NCBI GenBank assembly: GCA_028724245.1
Contig: JAQYDI010000119.1
Coordinates: forward strand, 1 to 36,828
Length of the DNA: 36,828 bases
Direction of reading: 5' to 3'
DNA from: Lachnospiraceae bacterium
GTDB taxonomy: Bacteria > Bacillota > Clostridia > Lachnospirales > Lachnospiraceae
Part shown: piece after piece, positions 23,447-31,456 of the stretch
Layout: each line of letters opens with the position of its first letter
Numbering within the stretch: the first letter of the stretch is position 1
Position numbers and translations under genes: made by a program
Notes under the pieces: generated by a model
Databases searched by the model: none
Told to the model about the DNA's origin: nothing
The model's input: the letters and a program-made list of their open reading frames with translations, nothing else

Positions 23447-24550
23447 ATGGCTGGTTTAAAATTAAAACATATTTACAAAAGATATCCCAATGGTTTTGAA
23501 GCTGTAAAAGATTTCAACATGGAAATCGAAGACAAGGAATTTATCATCTTCGTAGGTCCTTCAGGTTGTGGTAAATCTACTACACTTCGTATGATCGCAG
23601 GTCTGGAAGAAATCACAGAAGGCGAACTGTGGATTGGCGATAAGCTTTGTAACGATGTTGAACCCAAGGACAGAGATATCGCAATGGTATTCCAGAACTA
23701 CGCTCTGTATCCTCATATGACAGTTTATGATAACATGGCTTTTGGTCTTAAGTTAAGAAAAGTTCCGAAAGATCAGATTGATAAAGCAGTTAAAAACGCA
23801 GCTAAGATTCTTGGTATTGAACAGCTGCTGGATCGTAAACCGAAGGCTCTGTCAGGTGGTCAGAGACAGCGAGTTGCTATGGGACGTGCTATCGTCCGCA
23901 GCCCCAAGGTATTCCTGATGGATGAACCTCTCTCAAACCTGGATGCAAAGCTTCGTGTTCAGATGCGTATCGAAATTTCCAAACTGCACAAAGATCTGGG
24001 AACAACCATCATTTACGTAACACATGACCAGACAGAAGCTATGACACTGGGTACCAGAATCGTGGTTATGAAAGACGGTGTTGTACAGCAGATCGATTCC
24101 CCTCAGAATCTGTACGATCACCCTTACAACAAGTTCGTTGCAGGTTTCATGGGTTCACCGCAGATGAATATCCTCAATGCAAAATGCGGCAAAGACGGCA
24201 ATCAGGTTACTCTTACATTCGGCGGCGGTACAATCAAGCTGGATAAAGAAAAATCCGCCATGCTGGAAAATTATGTAGGCAAGGAAGTTTCTTTCGGTAT
24301 CCGTCCTGAAGACGTACATGATGACCCTGCATTCATCGCTGAAAACCCTGATATGGTTATCAACGCTACCATCCGTGTATACGAAATGTTAGGTGCTGAA
24401 GTTTACCTGTACTTTGATATTGACGATACCAACGTAACTGCAAGAGTTAAACCTGATACAACAGCAAGACCCGGCAGCCAGGTTAAATTCGCTCTCGATA
24501 TCAAGAAGATTCATGTATTCGATAATGAAACAGAACTGACTATTTTCTAA
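23447..24550 (+). CDS. ugpC: Sugar ABC transporter ATPase, MsmK/UgpC family
   Basis: This 367-residue protein is the ATP-hydrolysing subunit of CUT1-type sugar importers, on the inner face of the membrane. In order: Walker A GPSGCGKST (residues 37-45), Q-loop FQNYALYPHMT, signature ALSGGQRQR, Walker B VFLMDEP and H-loop VTHDQTEAM. A C-terminal TOBE/regulatory domain (about 235-367) follows. No permease or binding protein is adjacent; such stand-alone ATPases (MsmK in streptococci) energise several sugar importers encoded elsewhere. AGAGGAG precedes the ATG. It has its own upstream region and a strong terminator, and its codon use looks like that of a highly expressed gene. Confidence 0.95.
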   Translation: MAGLKLKHIYKRYPNGFEAVKDFNMEIEDKEFIIFVGPSGCGKSTTLRMIAGLEEITEGELWIGDKLCNDVEPKDRDIAMVFQNYALYPHMTVYDNMAFGLKLRKVPKDQIDKAVKNAAKILGIEQLLDRKPKALSGGQRQRVAMGRAIVRSPKVFLMDEPLSNLDAKLRVQMRIEISKLHKDLGTTIIYVTHDQTEAMTLGTRIVVMKDGVVQQIDSPQNLYDHPYNKFVAGFMGSPQMNILNAKCGKDGNQVTLTFGGGTIKLDKEKSAMLENYVGKEVSFGIRPEDVHDDPAFIAENPDMVINATIRVYEMLGAEVYLYFDIDDTNVTARVKPDTTARPGSQVKFALDIKKIHVFDNETELTIF

Positions 24551-24603
24551 TAGTAAGATTTGACATTTTGAACAGAATTGTAATACGGTTCTGAGCTGTG
24601 AGG

Positions 24604-24644
24604 GAGGAAATATGGAAAAATTTCATATTTCCTCTTTTTTTTTT
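24604..24644 (+). terminator. Strong terminator after the MsmK/UgpC gene
   Basis: GAGGAAATATG (24604-24614) and its exact complement CATATTTCCTC (24624-24634) enclose nine bases and are followed by ten T residues. Confidence 0.92.
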
Positions 24645-24672
24645 CCGGATTTTAGAGTATCATATACAGTGA

Positions 24673-24689
24673 TGGATTCTATGAATCCA
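24673..24689. promoter_or_regulatory. Dyad upstream of the CdaR/PucR-type regulator gene
   Basis: TGGATTCTATGAATCCA is a palindrome with seven-base arms around TAT, 50 bases before the regulator's ATG. It could be an operator for autoregulation. No clear promoter was found nearby. Confidence 0.4.
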
Positions 24690-24738
24690 ATTTTGAGAAT
24701 GGAAAAACATCAGAACAACAAAAAGGAGATGTAATTTT

Positions 24739-25827
24739 ATGATTTCAAACCAGATTCTTCTGAATACAATTGAAGGACTGAAGGCGATTACCAGAGTGGA
24801 TCTCTGTGTATCAGATACAGAGGGAAAGATTCTGGCATCAACTTTTCAGGACGCTGAAGATTACGAACAGGCTATTGTTAATTTCGTAGAGTCTCCTGCC
24901 GACAGCCAGGTTCTTCAGGGATATCAGTTTTTCAAGGTATTCGATGAAAATCAGCTTGAGTATGTACTGCTGGCAAGAGGTGCCGGTGATGATGTGTACA
25001 TGGTAGGTAAAGTGGTAGTATTCCAGATTCAGAACCTGCTGGTTGCATATAAAGAGAGATTTGATAAGGATAACTTTATTAAAAACCTGCTTCTGGATAA
25101 CCTGCTTCTGGTGGATATCTACAACCGTGCCAAGAAGCTTCACATTGATATCAGTGTAAGACGTATTGTATTTGTAATCGAGACACGCAATGAGAATGAC
25201 AGCAACGCACTGGAAACTGTCAAGAGTCTGTTTGCGGCAAGAAACAAGGATTTCATCACTGCGGTGGATGAAAAGAATATTATTCTGGTGAAGGAATTAA
25301 AGCCTACCGAAAGCTATGAAGATATGGACAAGACAGCCAAAGTAATTCTGGATATGCTCAATACTGAAGCAATGTCCAAGGTTCATATCGCTTATGGTAC
25401 CATTGTTCATGAGATCAAGGAAGTATCACGTTCTTACAAGGAAGCCAAGATGGCTCTCGATGTAGGCAAGATCTTCTACAGCGACAAGAATGTGGTTGCC
25501 TACAACAATCTGGGTATCGGCCGTCTGATCTATCAGCTCCCCATGTCACTGTGCCGTATGTTTATCAAAGAGATTTTCGACGGCAAGTCACCTGATGATC
25601 TGGATGAAGAAACCCTTACCACTATTAACAAGTTCTTTGAGAACAACCTGAACGTATCCGAGACATCACGTCAGCTGTATATTCACAGAAATACGCTGGT
25701 TTACCGTCTCGATAAGCTGCAGAAGAGCACCGGTCTTGATCTGAGAGTCTTTGAGGATGCCATCACCTTCAAGATTGCTCTTATGGTTGTAAAATATATG
25801 AATTATATGGAAACCCTGAATAATTAG
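24739..25827 (+). CDS. PucR/CdaR-type helix-turn-helix regulator
   Basis: This 362-residue protein is a likely transcription regulator of the CdaR/PucR kind. The N-terminal half (residues 1-130) resembles a sensory domain that could bind a small sugar acid or similar ligand. The middle resembles the GGDEF-like CdaR linker domain. The C-terminal 65 residues are the PucR-type helix-turn-helix (NLNVSETSRQLYIHRNTLVY). AAAGGAG lies nine bases before the ATG. It follows the sugar ATPase gene directly on the same strand. The arrangement suggests it may govern carbohydrate uptake, but no target is shown. Confidence 0.85.
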   Translation: MISNQILLNTIEGLKAITRVDLCVSDTEGKILASTFQDAEDYEQAIVNFVESPADSQVLQGYQFFKVFDENQLEYVLLARGAGDDVYMVGKVVVFQIQNLLVAYKERFDKDNFIKNLLLDNLLLVDIYNRAKKLHIDISVRRIVFVIETRNENDSNALETVKSLFAARNKDFITAVDEKNIILVKELKPTESYEDMDKTAKVILDMLNTEAMSKVHIAYGTIVHEIKEVSRSYKEAKMALDVGKIFYSDKNVVAYNNLGIGRLIYQLPMSLCRMFIKEIFDGKSPDDLDEETLTTINKFFENNLNVSETSRQLYIHRNTLVYRLDKLQKSTGLDLRVFEDAITFKIALMVVKYMNYMETLNN

Positions 25828-25860
25828 TGTGGGTCATACTGGTACAGGTTGATGTAACTG

Positions 25861-25892
25861 CTGTCGGAGCATATCAGCTCCGGCAGTTTTTT
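25861..25892 (+). terminator. Terminator of the PucR/CdaR-type regulator gene
   Basis: CTGTCGGAGC (25861-25870) pairs with GCTCCGGCAG (25877-25886), one wobble pair, loop ATATCA, followed by six T. It overlaps a second, larger structure extending to 25937. Confidence 0.85.
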
Positions 25893-25937
25893 GTATAACA
25901 GGAAACTGCGTTTCCTGATTATACAAAAATGCTCCGC
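25888..25937. repeat. Second long hairpin overlapping the terminator
   Basis: TTTTTGTATAACAGGAAA (25888-25905) pairs with 25911-25929 apart from one bulged base. The next bases ATGCTCCG (to 25937) are the exact complement of CGGAGCAT at 25865-25872, which belongs to the preceding terminator stem. The two structures therefore compete. Confidence 0.7.
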
Positions 25938-25991
25938 GGTGGATCTCACTGTGGCGGAAAATGAAAATTTTGTGAAATCGAACATGAGTTC

Positions 25992-26020
25992 TTGATTTGC
26001 CCGGAGATTTGTGGTACACT
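25992..26020 (+). promoter_or_regulatory. Promoter of the S41 protease gene
   Basis: TTGATT at 25992-25997, a 17-base spacer and TACACT at 26015-26020. Confidence 0.55.
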
Positions 26021-26112
26021 GGTGCATGTATTATTATTGAAGAAAGAGGGAAGTTCAGTCCGGTGACAGATAAGCGGACGGGATAGAATTTCCGGAAGGG
26101 AGTGAATGGCGC

Positions 26113-27693
26113 ATGACCGGAAGAGATGACTTGGAAAAGGAGAATCGGCAGCATCAGGGAGAAGACGCTGTGGAAGACAGGAGTACAGACGGCAGTACCG
26201 GCGGCAGAGCTGATAACAGTGCAGGCAATGGTCCGGGGGATGAGACTGGTATGGGAAATACCAGCCATGATAATGGCAACAGTTATAACTGCGGCTGGCT
26301 GGATCAACGACGTAGCGACGGAGAAAGCAGCGCAGACAAAGGATATGGAAACAGTGCCGATGCCGGCAGCAGCGCCGGATACCGTACCGCTGATGACAGA
26401 AGTATCAGATATGGTGCCGGTGATGAAAGAGATGATCGGAACGACAGAAGCAGAGATGGCAGCAGTCAGGAGCATAAAGATAAAAAGTCTGTCAGGAAAA
26501 AAGGCAGTACAGGTAAAGGAATCCTGATCGGTATTCTAATCGTTTTGATTCCGGTTTTTGCCCTGACGGGAGTGGGAATGTATATACTCCAATCCTCAGG
26601 AAGCCGCCTTGCAGTTGTATCAGACAGCGGTTCTGATATGTCAGCTGTGGAATCAAAACTGGATCTGATCCAGAGCGTAATTGATTCTGCTTTTCTGTTT
26701 GATTATGATAAGGATGAACTGACGGAAAGCCTTTATGCGGGATATGTGGAAGGCCTTGGGGATCCCTATACCTGTTATTATACAGAAGAAGAGTACAGGG
26801 ATATGATGGAATCAAGTGAAGGCACCTACTATGGCATTGGTGTGATGATATCGCAGGAAACGGACACGGGACGGGTATATGTGATCCGTGTATTTTCCGG
26901 AAGTCCTGCCGAGGAGTCCGGCATGAAAGAAGGCGATATCATCATGGAGGTAGAAGGAAAAGAAGCTACCGGCATGGATCTTAATGAAGTGGTCGCAACA
27001 ATTAAAGGTGCAGAAGGGACAACTGCCAGAATCAAGATCTACCGGGAAAGTGAGAATAAGGAGCTGACACTGGATGTGGAGCGGCGTCAGGTGGATGTGG
27101 ACACGGTATATTACAGGATGCTGGACAACAACATCGGGTATCTGGAACTGACAGAATTTGATTCCGTATCGACAGATCAGTTCATATCGGCCCTGGATGA
27201 TCTGAAATCTCAGGGGATGGAAGCTCTTGTTCTTGACCTGCGCAGCAATCCGGGCGGCATGCTGGACGTTGCGGTTTCCATAGCAGATGAACTGATTGAC
27301 ACAGGAACGGTGGTTACAATACGCGATAAGGCAGGCAACGAAGAGTCCTATTCAGCTGAGGAAGAAGGTTCCATCGGCATTCCTCTGGCGGTTCTGGTCA
27401 ATGGCGACTCTGCCAGTGCATCGGAGGTACTTTCCGGCTGCATCCGTGATTACGATGCGGGAACTCTGGTAGGAACCCAGACTTTCGGAAAAGGAATTGT
27501 ACAGAATATCATACCTTTTTCCGATGGAACAGCCATGAAGATCACAACAGCGCATTATTATACCCCGAATGGAACAGATATCCATGGTGTGGGTATTACT
27601 CCTGATATCGTAGTGGAAGACGATAAAACAACCGAAGATGTGGATGAGCAGCTGGAAGCAGCCATTGATGTGCTGATGAAAGAGAAACAGTAG
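26113..27693 (+). CDS. Membrane-anchored S41 C-terminal processing protease
   Basis: This 526-residue protein is a CtpA-type serine protease, anchored by one membrane helix near residues 133-155 (GILIGILIVLIPVFALTGVG) with its catalytic part outside. A PDZ domain (about 235-310; SGSPAEESGMKEGDIIMEV) precedes the S41 domain. The catalytic Ser is in NGDSASASEVL and the Lys in TFGKGIVQN. Before the helix are about 130 hydrophilic residues, rich in Asp, Gly, Ser, Asn and Arg, which would be a disordered cytoplasmic tail. Such tails vary greatly in this family. The ATG at 26113 has GGAAGGGAG ten bases upstream. Substrate unknown. Confidence 0.9.
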   Translation: MTGRDDLEKENRQHQGEDAVEDRSTDGSTGGRADNSAGNGPGDETGMGNTSHDNGNSYNCGWLDQRRSDGESSADKGYGNSADAGSSAGYRTADDRSIRYGAGDERDDRNDRSRDGSSQEHKDKKSVRKKGSTGKGILIGILIVLIPVFALTGVGMYILQSSGSRLAVVSDSGSDMSAVESKLDLIQSVIDSAFLFDYDKDELTESLYAGYVEGLGDPYTCYYTEEEYRDMMESSEGTYYGIGVMISQETDTGRVYVIRVFSGSPAEESGMKEGDIIMEVEGKEATGMDLNEVVATIKGAEGTTARIKIYRESENKELTLDVERRQVDVDTVYYRMLDNNIGYLELTEFDSVSTDQFISALDDLKSQGMEALVLDLRSNPGGMLDVAVSIADELIDTGTVVTIRDKAGNEESYSAEEEGSIGIPLAVLVNGDSASASEVLSGCIRDYDAGTLVGTQTFGKGIVQNIIPFSDGTAMKITTAHYYTPNGTDIHGVGITPDIVVEDDKTTEDVDEQLEAAIDVLMKEKQ

Positions 27694-27712
27694 GCAATCG
27701 AAGAGGTAATGA

Positions 27713-27741
27713 TTGACGAATTAACGATTGTTTTCTATAAT
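27713..27741 (+). promoter_or_regulatory. Promoter of asnA
   Basis: TTGACG at 27713-27718, a 17-base spacer and a perfect TATAAT at 27736-27741. The transcript would carry a leader of about 135 bases. Confidence 0.8.
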
Positions 27742-27766
27742 TCTTTTTATAAAAGAGTAGATTTTT

Positions 27767-27861
27767 CCGAAACGGACAGGAAGACGGGTTTGAGGAATCT
27801 TTTTGGTTTATATGATGGGTTTATATGATGAAGATAAAGTAAGTCTGCCCTGTCCGTTCGG
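27767..27861 (+). promoter_or_regulatory. Hairpin leader of asnA with internal tandem duplication
   Basis: CCGAAACGGACAGG (27767-27780) pairs with CCTGTCCGTTCGG (27849-27861), one bulged base, and encloses about 68 bases. AAGAC and GTCTG-like bases could lengthen the stem. Within the loop GGTTTATATGATG is repeated exactly in tandem (27805-27817, 27818-27830). The AGGAGG ribosome site of asnA lies ten bases after the stem. It does not look like a T-box. Confidence 0.55.
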
Positions 27862-27881
27862 GAGTGAATCAGGAGGAAGAT

Positions 27882-28889
27882 ATGAGTAATACCAAGATAC
27901 CCGATACATATTTTTCCATGCTCAGTCTTTATGAGACGCAGGAAGCAATCGGGACAATTAAGACCATTTTTGAAAAGAAGCTGTGCATGGCTCTTCAGCT
28001 GAAACGAGTGACTGCTCCTCTCGTTGTAGATCCCCTGACCGGTCTGAATGACGACCTGAACGGTGTGGAGCGCCCTGTTGATTTTGATATTCCTGCTGTC
28101 CATGCAGATGCACAGGTGGTTCAGTCACTGGCCAAGTGGAAGCGTATGGCGCTTCACCATTATGATTTTCCTGTAGGAAAAGGACTGGTAGCCGATATGA
28201 ACGCCATCCGCAGGGATGAGGAACTGGATAACCTTCATTCCATTTATGTGGACCAGTGGGACTGGGAAAAAATCATCCGCAAAGAGAACCGGAATCTGGA
28301 GTATCTTCAGGATACGGTAAAACGTATCGTTAATGTAATCTGCAACACGCTGGATGAAGTACGTTATCACTTTGAGAATCTGACAACGGAACTGTGCAGA
28401 GATGTCACCTTTATTACGGCATCAGAACTGGCTGCGCTGTATCCGGACAAGACCCCTAAGGAAAGGGAGAATCTGTTCACCAGAGAACATAAAACCGTAT
28501 TTATTATGCAGATCGGTGATGTGATGGAGAACGGAGAACGTCATGATGGAAGAGCTCCCGACTATGATGACTGGAAGCTGAACGGTGATCTTCTTTTCTG
28601 GCATGATGTTCTGGGATGTGCACTGGAGATTTCCTCCATGGGTATCCGTGTGGATTCCCAATCTCTGGATGAACAGCTGACCAAAGCAGGATGCGATAAC
28701 CGCAGGGAACTGCCCTTCCACAAGATGCTGCTTGCCGATAAACTTCCCTATACCATCGGCGGCGGAATCGGACAGTCACGTCTCTGCATGCTGATGCTTG
28801 GCAAAGCGCATATCGGTGAGGTTCAGGCATCCGTATGGGATGAAGAAACCATCAGAGCCTGCAGAATGGCCAGAGTAGAACTGCTGTAG
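27882..28889 (+). CDS. asnA: Aspartate-ammonia ligase (asparagine synthetase A)
   Basis: AsnA makes asparagine from aspartate, ammonia and ATP. The 335-residue cytoplasmic protein is of normal length and resembles class II aminoacyl-tRNA synthetases. Family motifs include APLVVDPLTGLNDDLNGVER, HSIYVDQWDWE, and the C-terminal GGGIGQSRLCMLML. I chose the ATG at 27882 with AGGAGG six bases upstream. A GTG six codons earlier is in frame and would place the ribosome site inside the gene. It has its own promoter and a structured leader. Confidence 0.95.
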   Translation: MSNTKIPDTYFSMLSLYETQEAIGTIKTIFEKKLCMALQLKRVTAPLVVDPLTGLNDDLNGVERPVDFDIPAVHADAQVVQSLAKWKRMALHHYDFPVGKGLVADMNAIRRDEELDNLHSIYVDQWDWEKIIRKENRNLEYLQDTVKRIVNVICNTLDEVRYHFENLTTELCRDVTFITASELAALYPDKTPKERENLFTREHKTVFIMQIGDVMENGERHDGRAPDYDDWKLNGDLLFWHDVLGCALEISSMGIRVDSQSLDEQLTKAGCDNRRELPFHKMLLADKLPYTIGGGIGQSRLCMLMLGKAHIGEVQASVWDEETIRACRMARVELL

Positions 28890-28967
28890 AATAATGAATA
28901 ACGAACAGTCCTGTATTCCATGTAAGATATCATTTTTGGTATGTATTATGAGGAATATGGGGCTGTT

Positions 28968-29318
28968 TTTACTATTCAGACTTCGGCCTGAACAGGGAAA
29001 GGCTATGAGGCAGAATGACCATAATATCCTGTACGGGGGCACGCTCCCGCTCGGGCTGATACGCAGCGGTACTAAGCTTTTTCGGCGCTGACGCTTGAAA
29101 AAGCAAGTGCCGGCGTATCCGCAACGTCCCCCTTTACAGGATACCATGGTCATTCTGCCGCGAAGGTTCTGTCCTTTCAGGCGAAATGAAGCTCTGAACA
29201 GTACATGGGATGGACACACATAAGAATTTCATTGTTTGTTTTTTCACATACTGTACAGGATATTACAGTCATTCAGCTTCAAAAACTGTACTCCCCCAGC
29301 CGAAGTCGGAATAGTAAC
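28968..29318. repeat. Compound palindromic element upstream of uvrB
   Basis: About 350 bases of nested inverted repeats fill most of the 539-base gap 28890-29428. The left arm (28968-29033) begins TTTACTATTCAGACTTCGGC. Two right arms face it: an inner one at 29135-29204, matching 23 of 25 bases at 29009-29033, and an outer one at 29254-29318. The outer one pairs with the left end (18 of 20 bases) and with about 29010-29033 (21 of 24). The tip, about 29055-29120, has further stems (AAGCTTTTTC/GAAAAAGC, GATACGC/GCGTATC). The inner right arm ends CTCTGAACAGTAC, linking it to the smaller elements. Open frames over it are by-products of the palindrome. Confidence 0.75.
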
Positions 29319-29357
29319 TTTATGTTGAGACATGAAATTGGAGTGCATGAATTAGGC

Positions 29358-29386
29358 TTGCATGGGAACGTGGATTCTGATATAAT
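29358..29386 (+). promoter_or_regulatory. Promoter of uvrBA
   Basis: TTGCAT at 29358-29363, a 17-base spacer and a perfect TATAAT at 29381-29386, about 40 bases before the uvrB GTG. It lies just after the compound repeat element. Confidence 0.8.
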
Positions 29387-29393
29387 GGCAAAA

Positions 29394-29405
29394 GAACAGG
29401 TGTTT
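29394..29405. promoter_or_regulatory. LexA (SOS) operator at uvrB
   Basis: GAACAGGTGTTT fits the Firmicutes LexA/DinR core GAAC-RNRY-GTTY exactly. It begins eight bases after the -10 box, at the expected transcription start, where a repressor would block the promoter. Confidence 0.7.
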
Positions 29406-29428
29406 TGATTTGAATAAGGAGAAAAATC

Positions 29429-31405
29429 GTGGATAAATTCATATTACACTCCGAATACAAACCGACCGGAGACCAGCCTCAGGCGATTGAAGCTCTTGTG
29501 AAGGGCTTTAAAGAAGGCAACCAATTCCAGACTTTATTAGGAGTTACGGGTTCCGGTAAGACATTTACCATGGCAAATGTCATTGAACAGTTGAATAAAC
29601 CGACACTCATTATTGCTCATAACAAGACTCTTGCTGCCCAGCTCTACGGAGAATTCAAGGAGTTCTTCCCGGAGAATGCAGTGGAGTATTTTGTGTCATA
29701 CTATGATTATTACCAGCCGGAGGCGTATGTTCCTTCTACGGATACCTATATTGAAAAGGATTCGGCTATTAATGAAGAAATTGATAAACTGCGTCATTCT
29801 GCGACGGCAGCGCTGGCGGAGAGGAAGGATGTTATTATTGTGGCATCTGTGTCCTGCATTTACGGTCTGGGTTCTCCTGTGGATTATAAGAATCTGGTGA
29901 TTTCTCTGCGGCCCGGTATGGAGCGGGATCGTGATGAGATTATTGATCGTCTGATTGCTATCCAGTACACGCGCAATGATATGGATTTTCACAGAGCAAC
30001 GTTCCGGGTGCGGGGGGATGTGCTGGAGGTTTATCTGGCAGCAGCTACGGATCAGGCGATTCGGATTGAATTTTTCGGAGATGAGATCGAACGGATTGTG
30101 GAGATCGATGTGATTACCGGGGAGATTAAAGCGGAACTGAGCCATATAGCGATTTTCCCTGCGTCACATTATGTGGTGCCGAAGGAGCAGATTGAGAAAG
30201 CGGCGGAGGCAATTGAAGATGAGATGCAGGAGCGGGCTGCCTGGTTTCGCAGCGAGGACAAGCTTCTGGAGGCTCAGCGGATTACGGAACGGACCAATTA
30301 TGATGTGGAGATGTTGAGAGAGACGGGATTCTGCAGCGGAATCGAGAATTATTCGAGACATCTGACCGGTCTGGAGCCGGGTACGCCGCCTTATACCCTG
30401 CTGGATTATTTTCCGGATGAGTTTCTGATCATTGTGGATGAGTCTCATATTACCATACCGCAGGTTCGGGGCATGTATGCAGGAGACCGGTCACGGAAAC
30501 AGACTCTGGTGGATTTTGGTTTCCGTCTTCCTTCTGCGCTTGACAACAGACCGCTGGAATTTTCCGAATTTGAGTCTCATATTGACCAGATGATGTTTGT
30601 TTCCGCTACGCCCAATGTTTATGAGGATACCCATGAACTCATGCGTGTGGAGCAGATTATCCGGCCGACGGGGCTTCTGGATCCGAAGATTGAGGTCTGC
30701 CCGGTGGAAGGTCAGATCGATGATCTGATCGGACGGATTCGTCAGGAGGTAGATAAAAAGAATAAGGTTCTGGTAACGACGCTGACGAAGCGGATGGCGG
30801 AGGATCTGACTTCTTATATGAAAGAAGTGGGAATACGGGTACGTTATCTGCATTCGGATATAGATACACTGGAACGTTCGGAAATCATTCGCGACATGCG
30901 TCTTGATGTATTTGATGTTCTTGTGGGTATCAATCTGCTGAGAGAAGGTCTTGATATTCCGGAGATCAGTATGGTAGCCATTCTGGATGCAGATAAAGAA
31001 GGTTTCCTGCGTTCGCGGACTTCGTTGATCCAGACTATCGGGCGGGCGGCACGAAATGCAGACGGTCATGTGGTGATGTATGCAGACACGATCACAGATT
31101 CCATGCGGGAAGCGATTGAAGAAACGAATCGGAGACGGGCAATTCAGGAAGCCTACAATGAAGAACATGGAATTACACCGCAGACGATTCATAAGGCAGT
31201 CAGAGATCTGATCCGCATTTCCAAAGAGGCCGTGCCGGGCAAGAAGACGCTGGATAAGGATCCGGAATCCATGGATCGCAAGGAATTGCAGAAGCTGATC
31301 GCACAGATAAAGAAAAAGATGACACAGGCGGCTGCGGAGCTGAACTTCGAGGAAGCAGCACAGCTGCGTGATAAGATGCTGGAATTGAAAAAGCATCTGG
31401 ATTGA
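29429..31405 (+). CDS. uvrB: UvrABC system protein B
   Basis: UvrB is the damage-verifying helicase-like subunit of bacterial nucleotide excision repair. The 658-residue protein is of normal length. Walker [12 protein letters not shown] is near residue 38. The beta-hairpin [12 protein letters not shown] that probes the DNA is near 90. The helicase motifs DESH and ATLTKR-like [11 protein letters not shown] follow, and a C-terminal UVR domain (about 620-658; [13 protein letters not shown]) binds UvrC and UvrA. The start is a GTG with AAGGAG seven bases upstream. It is followed by uvrA after 51 bases and is preceded by a LexA box. Confidence 0.97.
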   Translation: MDKFILHSEYKPTGDQPQAIEALVKGFKEGNQFQTLLGVTGSGKTFTMANVIEQLNKPTLIIAHNKTLAAQLYGEFKEFFPENAVEYFVSYYDYYQPEAYVPSTDTYIEKDSAINEEIDKLRHSATAALAERKDVIIVASVSCIYGLGSPVDYKNLVISLRPGMERDRDEIIDRLIAIQYTRNDMDFHRATFRVRGDVLEVYLAAATDQAIRIEFFGDEIERIVEIDVITGEIKAELSHIAIFPASHYVVPKEQIEKAAEAIEDEMQERAAWFRSEDKLLEAQRITERTNYDVEMLRETGFCSGIENYSRHLTGLEPGTPPYTLLDYFPDEFLIIVDESHITIPQVRGMYAGDRSRKQTLVDFGFRLPSALDNRPLEFSEFESHIDQMMFVSATPNVYEDTHELMRVEQIIRPTGLLDPKIEVCPVEGQIDDLIGRIRQEVDKKNKVLVTTLTKRMAEDLTSYMKEVGIRVRYLHSDIDTLERSEIIRDMRLDVFDVLVGINLLREGLDIPEISMVAILDADKEGFLRSRTSLIQTIGRAARNADGHVVMYADTITDSMREAIEETNRRRAIQEAYNEEHGITPQTIHKAVRDLIRISKEAVPGKKTLDKDPESMDRKELQKLIAQIKKKMTQAAAELNFEEAAQLRDKMLELKKHLD

Positions 31406-31456
31406 CCAGTGCAGTCATACAGTATAGACGAAAAATGAAACGGAGACAGCAGAGCT

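Noticed and set aside
24568..24600. GAACAG...TTCTG after the UgpC gene as another repeat copy
   Set aside because: Only six to eight bases fit and the arms are not complementary over a useful length.
27742..27881. T-box riboswitch before asnA
   Set aside because: I could not find a T-box sequence, a specifier loop or an antiterminator/terminator pair.
28776..29219. Open frames on both strands across the uvrB upstream region
   Set aside because: They cross the arms of a palindrome and the end of asnA, have no ribosome site, and resemble no known protein.
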